A stretch of 64,000 nucleotides of DNA from Tenrec ecaudatus (GCF_050624435.1 NC_134537.1:18658584-18722583), one strand, 5' to 3'. Positions 10,829 through 22,320 are shown, counted from the first letter of the stretch. Notes: generated by a model not told the origin, from the letters alone. Numbers and translations: made by a program.

Positions 10829-12114
10829 CCAGGGACGTAGAGTGCGATCGACCATCAATTGCTCATATGTAAGCTCAGGTTGGAAATGCAGAAAATGAAA
10901 ACAAGTCCACAAGAGCCAAAATACCGCCTTGAGTATATCCCACGTGAATACTGAGAGAGCCTCAAGAACAGTGTGATGCATTACATATTAATGACAGATG
11001 TCCTGATGAGCTGTGGATGAATATAATACATGAAAAAAGCAAAAGGTTATTAAAAAGATGGGGAAGAAGAAAAGATCATCGTGGCCAAAGCTGTGAAATT
11101 TGCTCTTCATGCTAGACTAACTAAGGTAGATGGAAGAATTCAAGAATAATTCAAGTCTCAAGTTACAAAATTGAAAGATTTTATGGACAAATGTTGAATG
11201 ATGCAAGAACCATCAAAAGAAGCTGGCAAAAACACTGTGTCACCATGTACCCAAAACAGCGAGTCAGCATCCCCGTTTTAGCAGGTCATCTATTTTAGAA
11301 GGTAGTCTACAAGCAAGAACCCATTGTCCTGAAGGAAGAAGTTTAAGCTGCCCCGAAAGCGTTTGAAAATGGCAAGGCCCCAGGAATTAATGGAACACTA
11401 ATGGAAATGTTTCAACAAGCTGATGAAGCACCGGAAGCACTCACTCGTCTATGCCAGGAAATTTGGAAGACAGCTGCTTGACTATCTGACTGGAAGAGGT
11501 CTATATTTGTACTTACTCCAAAGAAAGGCGATCAAACAGAACACTCAAGTTATAGAACAATATCATTCATACTAAATGAAGTGAAATTTTGCTGAAGATC
11601 ATCCAACAATACTGCTGCAGTACATAGATATGGAGCTGCCAGAAGTTCAGGCACAAGTCAGAAGCGGATGTTTAAAACAGGACATCTTTGCCGATGTCAG
11701 ATGGATTTTGGCTGAAAGCAGAGAATAACAGAAATATGTTTATTTATGTTTTATTGACTATGCCAAGGCATTAGACCGTGTGGATCATAACAAACTATGG
11801 ATAGCCCTGAGAAGAATGGGAAGTCCTAAACACTACTTTGTGTATGTGGAACTTGTACATGGATCACGAGGCAGTTGTATAAAGAGGACAAGGGACTGCT
11901 TCATGGTTTAGAATCAAGAAAGGTGTGTGTCAGGGTTGTAACCTCTCACCATACTTATTCAGTCTAGCAAATTAGGATTATATGAAGAAGAATGCAGCAT
12001 CAGGTTTGGAAGAAGGCTTATCACCAACCTGCAATATGCAGATGATGCAACCTTGCTTCCTCAAAGTAAGGAGGACTTGAAGCTCTTGCTGATGAGATCA
12101 AGAACTGTAGCCTT

Positions 12115-12786
12115 ACAAGCATCAAAGAACAAAAACCATATCATTATGAATGGGGGGGTACAGATTGGGGACCCAAAGTGCATCTGTAGGCAACTGGACA
12201 CCCCCTTACGGAAGGGTCTTGGGGACGAGATGCAGAGGAGTCAGGGTGCAGTGTAGAAACGATGAAACATACAACTTTACCCTAATTCTTAAATGCTTCC
12301 TTCCCCCACCTCCCTACTATCATGATTCCAATTCTACCTTACAAATCTGGCTAGACCAGAGGATGTACACTGGTACAGACAGGAACTAGAAACACAGGGA
12401 ATCCAGGACAGATGACCCCTTCACGACCAGTGATGAGAGTGGTGATACCAAGAGGGTGGGGTAGAAAGGGGGAACCTATTACAAGGATCTATATATAATC
12501 CCCTCCCGGGGGGGACGGACAACAGAAGAGGTGGAGGGAGACATAGGAGAGTGTAAGATATGACAAAATAATAATAATTTATAAATTATCAAGGGTTCAT
12601 GAGGGAGAGGGGAGTGAGGAGTGAGGTGGAAAAATCAGGAGCTGATCCCAAGGCTCAAGTAGAAAGCAGATGTTTTGAAAATGATGAGGGAAACAAATGT
12701 ACAAATGTGCTGGACGTAATGGATGGATGGATGGATTGTGATAAGAGTTGTACGAGCCCCCAATAAAGTAATTTTTTAGAAAAAGA
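12115..12786 (+). mobile_element. L1 3'-end insertion in RTE (copy b)
   Basis: The flanks AGAACTGTAGCCTT (12101-12114) and AGAATTGTAGCCTT (12787-12800) differ at one site and form the target duplication. The interior matches the last 0.65 kb of the long L1 3' UTR family: 'catcaaagaac', 'gacccaaagtgcatctgtag', 'ccagaggatgtacactggta', then 'gataagagttgtacgagccc' and an A-rich end. It has no coding capacity. It interrupts the RTE reverse transcriptase just after the YADD box, so it is younger than that RTE copy. Confidence 0.85.
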
Positions 12787-12945
12787 AGAATTGTAGCCTT
12801 CAGTATGGATTGTAAGTCATGGTAAAGAAGACTGAAATCCACAACACTGGATCAATAGGTAACATCATGATGAAAGGAAAAAAGATTGGCATTGTTAAGG
12901 ATTTCTTCTCGCTTGGATCCACAGTCAATGCTCATGGACGCATCA

Positions 12946-13936
12946 GTGAGTTTGTTTGGTTTTTAAGTCTACACTGACCAGACCCTGGGTGCTAACATAT
13001 ATACAGTATCTTTCTAGCCCTGGCTCCCCTTTCAGATTCCTATGTACCGCTGAAGTCTCCTATGCTTGTGACCTCATCGTATGGTCTAATTATTCCATCC
13101 GTGTTTTGCAAGAGCTAATTAGAAAATGTCTGATAGCTTTGGAATAGTCTGACAAAGGTAGTGCAGGAATCTAGTCTACATGTCTAGTCTATGAGGGTTC
13201 TGACTGTATTACAGTCTCTGGTTACTACTTGGAAGTAAGGCCTCAAGCCTTACTCCCCCTTCCAGCAATGTTAGGTACCCTTATGCCACTTGTCAATGAT
13301 CCCTTAGTGTCTGTCCTACCTCCCAACTCCACTCACACAGTCAGTGTAAATATCACTGTCTCATCACACAACTTCTGGGGGAAATCATGTGCTTTTTATC
13401 TAATTCTGGATCTTAGTAATTAGCCCTGGCCTTCCCAATCCCGCTTTCAAAATGCATTTCTGTACATATTTGATTTAATGCTCCCACAGTCTTATGGGTT
13501 GGATACCATTAAGATCACCCCCCCCCAAGAAGTGAGCCCCCCAGTTCAGACAGTTTTGCAGTGGCCCGGCCAGAACTCAGCATTTCATCCTCTTTCCACC
13601 CCTCTGGTTAAAGGCAAATAGATAGCTATGTGTTGGGAGGGGAAACTTGAAGATGTGCGCAGAGAGAGTTTTCCCATTATCCCTTGAAGTCACACAACAC
13701 AAGCATTGTCGATTTCTCCTCCCTCAGTGGCTCCTTCAGCTGTTAGCACGATGACTGAGAGAACAAGGTGTCAGAAGGAAATAGATCTCTAGTTTGAATA
13801 TTGATCTTCAAACGAATGGCACGTGATTTTAAGCAAATTGTTAAAAGTGGGAACATAATCAGTTCTGAAATCAATGTGCATTATCAGTTCTGAAATGAAT
13901 GTGAAGAATAAATGAGGGAATACACAGAAGCCAGTA
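12946..13936. other. Unassigned stretch
   Basis: No gene or clear repeat. A C-run near 13510 and short chance frames (12956-13147, 13229-13423) are all I see. Confidence 0.4.
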
Positions 13937-14138
13937 GACTCTGGGTGGTACAAATGGCTCCGATGCTTAGTTGCTAGCTGAAAGGTTGGTGGTTTGAGTC
14001 TACCTGGAGGCACCTTGGGAGAAGGCCTGGCCCTCTACTTCCACAGAACCCGCCACGAGTAGAACACAGGGCTACAGTGTCCCTCATGGTGACATGAGGT
14101 CACAGTGAATCGGAGTCAACTCATTGACAACTGACATG
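13937..14138 (+). repeat. AfroSINE-like SINE
   Basis: The head 'gactctgggtggtacaaatg', the B-box-like 'ggtttgagtctacctggagg' and the tail 'gaatcggagtcaactcattg' occur in AfroSINE order. It is moderately diverged. Confidence 0.7.
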
Positions 14139-15579
14139 TATCTAAGCAAAAGTTTCTGAAGTCTAATGACTCCAGTTACACTTTCATCATGGCTTGTGTT
14201 GCTTGAGTTTGCTTCCAGGAACCTGACCCTTTTGGTCGATCTCAATCTGAACAGTGAAGGCAAATCGTTTCAAAGTGTTTGTCTGCTCTAGGTCGATGGG
14301 CAATAGCTCACTAGAATGCTGTGTGGAGAAGCATTCTGAGATCTTGTCTGGGCTCAGCAAAAACAATTTGTCTTTCTACACGTGCACTCCCTAACGGCTT
14401 CTACATGTGCTATGTAATTGGCTGGGCCTGCCACAGTCAGCGCCTCTCCTTCTCAGCCTCACTGTCTGCCTTAGGCATTTGCTTTGCTTTTGTCCGGACC
14501 AGTCTAGCTAAGTTCAGATACAGTGCAGTTTCCAACGCACAGGGGCACTGCCTGTTCGGGTGTGCGCGAAGAATTTAATGAATAGGAGCTATGCAGGCAC
14601 GGGTTCTAACGAGCGGGGTTAGCAGACCAGGAATTCCAAAGTAACCACACTGCGTCAATTCTGGGTGAGCCAACATGTACTCTGGATTCCCATCCGAATG
14701 AAGGGCATTCAGTTTGAAGACCCCAAACAGCTGTAACTCGAGATTCCCACAAACGCTTGGAAAACTGTCGGTCCTTTCGGAGTGGCAATACATGTAGGAG
14801 CAAGAATGCCAGTAAGAATGTGAGACTAATTCTGAGAAACAGGACTGGGGTACGCCTTCCAAGAAGTCAGCCTCCTTAGCACGTCTCTAGCTATGAAATG
14901 TGTTGGGGGCATTATTTTTGTATGAAGCATTCTGCCGAAACATTTGCTCATGTCTCTCAGGGAAGAATTTCAGAAAGAGAACGATTGTCTTGAATGGGCT
15001 CTTAAAAGCAGGTGGATGAAAGAGTCCACTCAGGTATCTGCAGAAAAACACTGTGCTGTGTTTTTCTTTTGATTCTATTACATTTATCAATCTCGCCGGT
15101 AATTCTGTGCATGCTCACAATATGCGTCGATGACTCTGGGTCAGCTAAACACAGAAAAACAATCCCAAGAAATTAAACAATTCAGATAATGAATGATAAC
15201 TCTTCCAAAACAAAATGAAAAAAGCAAAATGAAACAGAGAAACCTCAATCAAAAAGAAACCAGCAAATATTAAAAACTAGAACAAATTTAAAATGAGTCA
15301 AGGGAAAGACCTAATAATAAGATGTATTTGAACTCCCTGCATCTGCCACAATGGGTTTTACAGCGCCCTCTGTCTGACAGGAAGGCACTTCACCTTCCTG
15401 GAGTATAGTAAGTGGCTTAGTCCGCTTGAGGACCCCACGACCCACAAATGGATTTGGGCTTCGGCTGCCATCCATAGCCTTCTGCAAATTGGGTGTTCAG
15501 AATGTAAGCACTGATACCATTCCCGCCTCTGGATTTGGATTTTATTACTTATAATCCTTGAATCACACAGGTTATTGTG

Positions 15580-15580
<1 letters not shown>
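14139..15580. other. Unique-looking stretch with raised CpG
   Basis: No repeat family is recognised. By eye the segment 14240-15130 keeps roughly twenty CpG dinucleotides in about 0.9 kb, more than the neighbouring repeats, though it is not a CpG island. Frames of 65-95 codons on both strands (14321-14862) show no domain. It could be an old element or a conserved non-coding segment. The end (15180-15300) is A-rich. Confidence 0.4.

Positions 15581-15650
<70 letters not shown>
15581..15650. repeat. (CT)n microsatellite
   Basis: About 70 bp of nearly perfect CT dinucleotide repeat. Frames crossing it on both strands (15358-15840 and 15558-15848) encode Ser-Leu or Arg-Glu repeats and are artefacts. 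Confidence 0.97.
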
Positions 15651-15651
<1 letters not shown>

Positions 15652-16422
15652 TGATTGATCACTACCTGCCTCACCTGCCTTCCCAGAGCTGGGCCTGTAC
15701 ATCATTCCCAGTTCAGGGAGTCCTTCTCCAGTGCCCAAGTGTTGACCAGTACTCTCACCTACAAAACACATACAGACACCTAAGGTTCTCAGACAAAATA
15801 CAGAATGCCTATCTTTGGATTTCAGATAAATATCAAACAAATATTTAGCATATGTCCATGTATTGCATGGGACCTACTTTTGCTAAATATTATTTGCTAT
15901 TTATAGAAATTCAAATGTATTCAGATGTACTGTTCTTTTATTTGCTAAATTTATAACCCCACCCCATCCTTCCCTGCAGCTGTGGCTTATGACTAACTTG
16001 CCACCACTTTCATGTCTCTGCGCCTCAGTGTTGTCTCCATCCTATTATCTCTCAATCCGAGGACTGAGTGTTTTGTCTGCAACCCCACCAAATCCCTGCC
16101 CTACCAACAGTATGTGAAACTGTTCACTATCAATTAGAAAGTAGGCACAAGTAATTTCAGGCCTGCCTTGTTCATTGGTTATTGAAAAACATGTGAAATT
16201 GTTCATTATGTATCAAGAAGTAAACACAGATAACCTGTGCTTGCCTTGCTTATTGGGTAACCCGATGGTGCTTACCAAACCCTGCCTTTGGAACACTGCA
16301 CAACGGAAATACCCATCACTGCGGTGCAAACAATTTGCACTCCGCTGCTCATGTAAAGATTTGTGGCTCAAACTGGTGCAGCAATACCAGGAAGGAAAGG
16401 CTTGAAATGTGCCTCCATACAG
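15651..16422. other. Unassigned stretch with an imperfect 79-bp tandem duplication
   Basis: Units at about 16112-16180 and 16191-16259 both run 'atgtgaaa(c/t)tgttca(c/t)tat' ... 'gccttg(t/c)t(c/t)attgg' and differ by scattered substitutions. The host sequence may be part of an unnamed LTR or DNA transposon. I recognise no gene. Confidence 0.5.
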
Positions 16423-16943
16423 AGTGTTAGTCCGGGTTGACTAGAGAAATGCATTCCTAGACACTCATATGTGTATAGGAAAGAACTTTACTTTATATAA
16501 AGAGTAATTGTACATTAAGAAAACATTCCAGCCCAGTCCAGATAAAGTCCATAAGTTTGATATTAGCCCATATGTCCAGTACCAGTCTGCACATCCCTCT
16601 TCACACTCATACAACACATGAAATGATGCTGAGTGCAGGAAGATCACAGACCAGTGGGTGGGAAGTCTTGTGGATCCAGTGGTAGTGGAAGCATCTTCAC
16701 GCTGGTGTGGGTCTCTACGTGGCTCTTCCAGCTCCAAGGCTCTGGTTGCCATCCTCATAGCTGATATGGCTTGTCAACAGGAATGGCTTGCTGGGAGTCA
16801 GAGTGTGTCCTTCCTCCAGCGAGCTATTTATCTCTTTAGCGCCTCCAAATGAGGTCATCGAGCTGCAACCCAATCGACAGGCTAACCGCCACCCCTTCAC
16901 TCTTAAGAGTCTCAAGTTGACACCAGATTATCTAACTACCACA
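16423..16943 (-). mobile_element. Solo LTR, ERVL/MLT2-related family (copy c)
   Basis: On the plus strand it reads (T/A)GTGTTAGTCCGGGTTGACTA at the left and ends TCTAACTACCACA at the right, the complement of copies a and b. The interior keeps the shared boxes (a 'gatccagtggtagtggaagc' zone and 'caatcgacaggctaac'). Left and right flanks give only a weak 5-bp duplication (CAGAG/AAGAG if the start is taken two bases in). No internal coding region is present. Confidence 0.75.
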
Positions 16944-16961
16944 AAGAGACAGCCAAGAAAA

Positions 16962-17036
16962 CCTTACGGAACAGTTCTATTTTATTCTTTGAGATCTGTA
17001 TGAGTCAGAATCAAGTCAATATCAAGAGGTTTCTTG
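16962..17036 (+). repeat. AfroSINE 3' fragment
   Basis: The string 'aaaaccttacggaacagttc' followed by 'gagtcagaatcaagtcaata' is the 3' half of an AfroSINE. It directly follows LTR copy c, which may have landed in or beside it. Confidence 0.6.
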
Positions 17037-17289
17037 GATGTTTATTATTATTATTTGAGTTTGTGCTCAGGAGGACCTAGATCGTGTACTTTTTGCTCAC
17101 TGTTACGAGTGGAACCCCTCTAGCTGGGGGCCTTTTCTGCCTGGTAGGACTGGACAGGACACTGATTTGCCCTGCGGCTGACCTGACTCACCTCTTTCGT
17201 TGTAATGAAGTTTTGACTTCAGAGAGTATGAAATAAGCCAATTAAAATAAAAACTAGTCACAAATGTGCAACATACTGCAATAAGCCAA
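17037..17289. other. Spacer, possible 5' part of the hAT element
   Basis: Sequence between the SINE fragment and the first recognisable hAT transposase homology. The part near 17200-17260 ('taatgaagttttgacttcag', 'aaataagccaattaaaataa') resembles the start of Charlie transposase exons. I see no 5' terminal inverted repeat. Confidence 0.35.
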
Positions 17290-17940
17290 AGGAATTGTAT
17301 GGCTGACCTTTAAAATCTTCAAATGAAGAAAAGCAATGTCTTCAGAAATTTGTTACTGTCAATGAAAATATTGACTCAGCACTTATGAAACTTCTCATTT
17401 AATTTCAACAACTAAACTGTTCAACATTAGAAGAGAAGATTGTATGTTACCTGGTGCTATTAAAATGTTAGAAATAGTTCATAAGAAAAAAGCATTAGCG
17501 GGTGATTTGTAAAATTTTGTTATCAAGTGATACCATTTCCAAAATAATTTCAGAAAGTTGTAATGGCCAATTCCAGCAGCTTATGATCAAGCTTAGGGGC
17601 AACCCAAAGTTTGCCATTCATTTGGGTAAAACCACTGATATTTCTAACTGGGCACAGTTGTTACTTTATGGAAAACAGGTTTAAGAAGGGACCATACATG
17701 AGGAATTATTGTTTTTGCCAACCTTCAGGAAAGCACATAAGAGAAAATGATACATATTTTAAAGCCGATAAAGCTTTGACAAATGAACATTTATGAGGAA
17801 AAATTACATTGAAGTCTATACAGATGTTGGTGGACCAATGATGCATGAGGATGCTGATTTTTAGCAAAAGTAAAAGCTGGTGGCAATGCACGTCTCACTT
17901 TTTCTCACTATTGGCCATGAGGAACTTGTAGCCCAAATAA

Positions 17941-17972
<32 letters not shown>

Positions 17973-19103
17973 CCCACCATAGTTAGATGTGCTTCACAAT
18001 ACTATCAAATCATTTACCTCATAAAACACTGTGCCCTGAACAGTAGTTTGTTTTCAGACTTTTGCAAAGACATGGACTCTAATTTCAAAAGTTTATCACT
18101 ACAGACAGGCAAGGTGGCTGTCAAAGGGTAAGATTATCCAATAAACAGATTATTGAAGTTGAAAGATGAAGTTGATTTATTTTTGACTGAGCAGAAATCT
18201 GGTTTAGTTAAATCAAATTTAGTTAAATTGTTTTTCACAGTGATTTATAAACTGTGTTACTTATCATAGTTTTTTTAATTCAGTGATTTAAACATATTGC
18301 TTCAAGGAAAAATTGCAATATATTTGTCTTAAAAGGTAAAATTAAAAGTTTTACTAAGAAAGTCATCATTTGGAAAAATACCATGAAAATGGTTCTTTAG
18401 GAATGTTTACAGCCACAGATAATTATATAATTAAAAATAACCTTCCTGAAGATTTAATTTAATTTAACCTTCCTGCCTGGAGTAACAGTTTTAGAATTAC
18501 TTCCTTTCAAATTCTGATTCTATAAAGCTAAGTTAGGTTCATAAAGCATGCTCAATTAAAATCAAGAATGTCAGTCAGCTGCCATTAAAAATTCAAAAAG
18601 AATTTGCCTAGTAACCCAGAGACACAGGTTTAAAACTTGAATTTTCTAAAAAAAACCTTAGATGGATTTTGATTTTGGGTTAAGACTGAATTTCCAACCA
18701 TTTCTGGCATAACCCTGACCACGCTTTTGCCATTTTGTGCTACATTTTTATGCAAAGTTGAATTCTCTGCATTGATAATTATAAAATGAAAATGTAGATT
18801 AACTCTGAGAAAACATCGAAGATGCTCTGTATCATGCAGCATAAAATATTTTACCAAAATTTAATTCTTTATACACAAATAACCACATAGATCTCATTAG
18901 ACTGTAAATCTGATTTAATTTTTAATCAATGGTAAAATTATATGTATGCCAAACAGTTGTTTTAAAGGGAATTTCTTTATGACTTATCATCAGCATATAT
19001 TTAGTTTGTATACCTAGTTTATATACTTTTGTACTATTTGGGGTCACATAAAAATGTCTTGGTTGGAAAGGGTTCAGGAGTGGAGATAGTTCAAGAAGCT
19101 CTG
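17290..19103 (+). pseudogene. hAT-Charlie (ZBED5-like) transposase, decayed element
   Basis: Translated pieces on the plus strand occur in the right order for hAT-Charlie transposases. REDCMLPGAIKM lies at about 17430, then ILLSSDTISKIISES and FAIHLGKTTDISNWAQLL (17508-17670). Next come ARWLSKGKIIQ (about 18107-18140) and FSDLNILLQGK (about 18280-18315). Stops and frameshifts are frequent, and a GATA microsatellite sits inside. The D of the usual LDESTD motif is replaced by G (HLGKTTD), so it is catalytically dead. The element ends in AAGAAGCTCTG at 19103, the complement of a hAT inverted repeat (CAGAGCTTCTTGAAC). hAT transposases cut and paste DNA and have been domesticated as ZBED genes; this copy is too broken for that. 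Confidence 0.75.
17938..17973. repeat. (GATA)n microsatellite inside the hAT remnant
   Basis: Nine or so perfect tetranucleotide units interrupt the transposase homology. Confidence 0.95.
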
Positions 19104-19184
19104 GTTTAGATAATATTGGACACACACAACTTTGGAAACCTCTGGGTGATTTGGTATTATTTAGCAAAAACAAAACAAACTCTT

Positions 19185-19335
19185 AAAGAGATGGACTGAC
19201 ACATGGCTGCAACACTGAGCTCAAACATAAAAAACAGTTGTGAGAATGGTGCAGGACCAGGCAGCGTCTCCTGCTGCTTTACATCAAGTCATTGAGTCAG
19301 AACAAACGACTGGGCACCTAACAATAAGAGACAAA
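19185..19335 (+). mobile_element. RTE 3'-end fragment
   Basis: The order 'catggctgcaacactgagct', 'gagaatggtgcaggaccagg', 'tcattgagtcagaacaaacg', 'gggcacctaacaataa' is the RTE 3' terminus in plus orientation. It keeps the terminal 'ggcacctaacaa' repeat-like tail. It is 5' truncated, as is usual for target-primed insertions. Confidence 0.75.
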
Positions 19336-19786
19336 AACACATGACTTGCAGAATTTTAAATTTTTATAATGACATTATGGAATTGATTTGCTGCCCCTAA
19401 ACCCCAATCTGTTTGCTTTGTCCTCACACTTTCAAATCATTGTATCTATCTTTGCTACCTCACACTGAGTGCTTAGTCTAGTGTCCAGTGCATTTTAGGT
19501 GTTGAATAAACTCTTCCTGGATGAATGACTATTACTCTTAAGTAAACTGTCTAATACAGAGATAGTGCTAAGTCACAGAGGGACTATTTTTAGAAGGGAA
19601 AAGAAGAATGGAACAAACTTGATTGGCTGGGCATATGGGAGCAAGAACAAGACTATGGCCGGAGCCGGGAAATACTTGGATATATTGTGACCCCACTATG
19701 CTTCTGAACAAACTCAAAAGAGGTAAAATGAAGTGTGAAGTCCTTAGCTACTAAGAAGCCGTTCTGAGGTTTAACCTTGCTGTCTC
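19336..19786. other. Mostly unassigned; MIR/L2-age tail at about 19420-19530
   Basis: The piece 'gagtgcttagtctagtgtcc' followed by 'ggtgttgaataaactcttcc' resembles the L2/MIR end 'gtgcctggcacatagtaggtgctcaataaat'. No gene is seen. Confidence 0.4.
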
Positions 19787-19932
19787 TGAGTTCCGATGGT
19801 TGGGCTACAATCCACATGGTTGGTAGTTTGAGGGAGAAAGTCGAACCTTCTACTCCTCTGTATGATCACAATCGCGGAAACCCACAGGAATCTCTATGGG
19901 TCAGCCTTGATTCGATGGAAGTGAGTTTGGGA
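19787..19932 (+). repeat. AfroSINE-like SINE
   Basis: The segment 'gttgggctacaatccacatg', the B-box-like 'gttggtagtttgag', the body 'cttctactcctctgtatgat' and the end 'gattcgatggaagtgagttt' follow AfroSINE order. The frame at 19777-20181 crosses it and is not coding. Confidence 0.65.
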
Positions 19933-20261
19933 TTTTCGATCATCTCCGGGCTATTACCTTATTTATCTTCATTGATCTCATGGAGCTTTTCTGGACCGAT
20001 GCACAGTAACCATTCATGTTTTGTGTATTTGCAAATTGGGGGAAAGCCAGGGTCCTCTTGCAGAGACACGGTCATAAAGGGATATTACAAAAATGTTAGG
20101 TTAAATTGTAATGTCTTTTCTTTTGATCTCCCTTTAAAAATTTGTTCCACTTTTGAATATTTCAGCTTTCTTTTTGATTGAGATTTATGTTTACTTGGTT
20201 ATTGTCACCAGTTTTTGTTTGTTTTTCATGGGGGGGGGGCGGTGTTATGTTTTTCTGTGTA
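19933..20261. other. Unassigned spacer
   Basis: AT-rich with a G-run at about 20230. No gene or named repeat. Confidence 0.35.
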
Positions 20262-20410
20262 TACAATCCAGGATAGGTAAATCTACAGTGACAGTAATTG
20301 GATGGATGCTTTCTTGGGGTTTAGCAGGAGAAGTTGAGGAAACAAACAAACTAAAAAGAAATAACCACAATTTTATATGCAGCGTGGATTCAACTTTCAT
20401 TTCTGATCAC
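20262..20410 (+). mobile_element. Old L1M-type 3' UTR fragment
   Basis: The string 'atccaggataggtaaatcta' followed by 'gtgacagtaattggatggat' matches the start of the L1M piece at 7005 ('atccaggataggtcaatctg'). The two are homologous fragments of one old family. Confidence 0.6.
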
Positions 20411-20911
20411 TAACCACATGATTAGAAAATATCTTTTTTCCCTCCCATACAGTTTGAGTCAGCCTGAAGCCAGAGCGACCACAACTCACTTCTTGGGTAG
20501 TCCTGTCTTGGCATCTTCTCTCGTGGGGGACAAAGGATCAGCTATTGTGTCCTCACCCGAGATGTTTTGGTTCCTCACAGTGCGAGCACATGGGATGGCA
20601 GTCCATAGATAACCTGCTGGCGTTAAGGAGCTTTGACTCTTGACGAGTATATGGAGGACAGAGTAGACATGACCTACTCCCTTGGTGTTCTTGACTGCAA
20701 TCTTTAGGGAAGGAACTTTCCAGGCATTTCTTTCTTGGTGCTGTCAGGTGAGTTCAAAGCACCAACCTTGAACTTAGTTACTGGGCATAAACCATATGTA
20801 CCACCCTGGGACTTTGGTAACTATATCAACCTAAACTGACATCAAGTCCAATTCCAGTGGCTCTTTATACAGTTTCTGAAACTAAATCTTTACATCTTTT
20901 TTTCTGAAGAA
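20411..20911. other. Unassigned stretch
   Basis: No gene or named repeat can be supported. Confidence 0.35.
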
Positions 20912-20985
20912 CTGCCTGGTGGGGCTTGCACGACTGACCTAGTCGTAGACACTCAACCCGCAGCACCATCAGGAACCTTTTAGTA
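20912..20985 (-). repeat. AfroSINE head fragment
   Basis: The string 'agacactcaacccgcagcac' followed by 'catcaggaacc' is the complement of the SINE 5' end ('ggttcctgatggtgctgcggg'). Confidence 0.55.
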
Positions 20986-22204
20986 GACATATGCATGTAC
21001 AATATTCAAGGAATTTCATTTTTAATCCACATTTCTCCTCAATTGATTTGAATTTTCAAAAATCAACCAAGTAAATGACATCCTAAAGGTGTAGTCAGGA
21101 CAAGACAAACTAACACTCTTCCCAGAGGAAGATTCAGCATGAAGTTTCCTCATCAATACAGCTCCTTCTAAATCCCTGAGAGAAGCCTTAGCCCGTGTTC
21201 ACATTTTTGGGGAACTTTGCAAAGCAAGGTCTTTTTGCATTGCTTTTCTTGGCCGGGGGGGGAGGGGGGTCCGCTCCATCCCCCGCGGCAGAAGGTTCAG
21301 GTGCTGCTGCAGCAGCTCGTTCCCATGGAACTATGTTGAAGGAGGAAAGATGCACATTTAGTAAGCCTTTTCACGAGGGATGGACAAGAGAGAGCACAGG
21401 GCACAAACAGCTAGAGCCAGAGCACTGAAGCTTCTATTGCGTCAATGAAGGCTTCTCTAAGGAACTGACATTTTAGCTGAAATCTGAAGGATGAGTTGAG
21501 GGAACTGCTAGACCTGGGCAGTTTCAGAATCTGACCTGGGTATCGCTTGGCTGGCCGGGCATAGCGAGTGGGGGAAGCGGATGGCGGAGAAGCTGAGGAG
21601 GGGAGGAAGCGCAGTTCCCTGGTGCTGGTTAAGCAGTTTCGACATTTTGGTCCTTATTTACAAGACTGTGAGAAGCAGCTGAAGGGTAGGTCCACAATCA
21701 AATTTACATCTTTAACACACGACTTCACTCCAGGAGGGAGCGACTGTATTGCTGTGGTTGGTTAGCTTCTAGAAACTCCACCTGCAATACAACTACGACT
21801 TGATCAACCAGTGAAATCTTTTTTGATACAGAGACAGGAAAATCACTCTCGCAAAGGCCCTTCCCCTTGGTATCTGAGATGGCAGTGGGACTCGGCTAGC
21901 ATTTGATGCATGGGATCAGAAGCGCAGGCGAAATGTGAACATGTGATTTAAGAGTCTTGGCTGGTTTGTTGGTGGTTGTGCTGTTTGTGGGATTGGGCAT
22001 GTGTACTTTCTGAAGTATTTTACTCATTCTCCATCACAGGTGGCATCAACGGAAATAATGAGCGGGGGGGCTGATAGAGGACCTAGCATTGGGGTTCTGC
22101 CATCTGTGATAATAAAGATCCTGATGTCAGTGTCCAAAAAAAAGATAAAATCACATAGATCTTTTAAGAAGTTCCTTAGGAAAATTACTGTGTAGATGAA
22201 AGGG
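20986..22204. other. Mostly unassigned; possible L2 remnant at 21430-21535
   Basis: The string 'aaggcttctctaaggaactgacattttagctga' region, followed by 'aatctgaaggatgagttgag', resembles L2 ('ggcttcctggaggaggtgac...gagctgag...aaggatgag'). A G-rich patch lies at 21250-21290. The frames at 21195-21428 and 21568-21765 have no domain I recognise. Confidence 0.35.
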
Positions 22205-22320
22205 CCAATAAAAATTGGTTAACATGGATATGGACCTTGAAAACATGTTGAGTGAAATAAGTCAGAAATGACAAAATGACAAATATTGTAGGAGCTGATT
22301 AGTATGACCTACCCAGATGA
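22205..22320 (+). mobile_element. L1 3' fragment
   Basis: The segment 'aaaacatgttgagtgaaata', 'agtcagaaatgacaaaatga', 'caaatattgtaggagctg' is the conserved end of L1 ORF2 and start of the 3' UTR ('gtgaaataagtcag...gacaaatattgtatga'). Confidence 0.6.

Larger units (their letters stand above)
10060..12945 (+). mobile_element. RTE (BovB-like) retrotransposon, most complete copy, split by an L1 tail
   Basis: The endonuclease begins near 10148. It reads GTWNVQSM (10184-10207) and, past a single TAG stop at 10541, GDWNA (from about 10592) in the same frame, up to 10828. The LGINKLKWTG motif has lost the usual glutamate of the ELKWTG box, so the enzyme is dead as well as interrupted. The reverse transcriptase follows in broken frames, with YADD and then ATLL at 12035-12058. 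The RTE resumes at 12787 after an L1 insertion and stops at about 12945, before its 3' tail. RTE proteins nick target DNA and prime reverse transcription there. Confidence 0.85.

Noticed and set aside
15581..15650. CRISPR-like regular repetition
   Set aside because: It is a plain dinucleotide microsatellite without spacers, in a mammalian genome.
15358..15840. 160-codon reverse frame
   Set aside because: Its core is Arg-Glu repeats created by the (CT)n microsatellite; the frame has no independent support.
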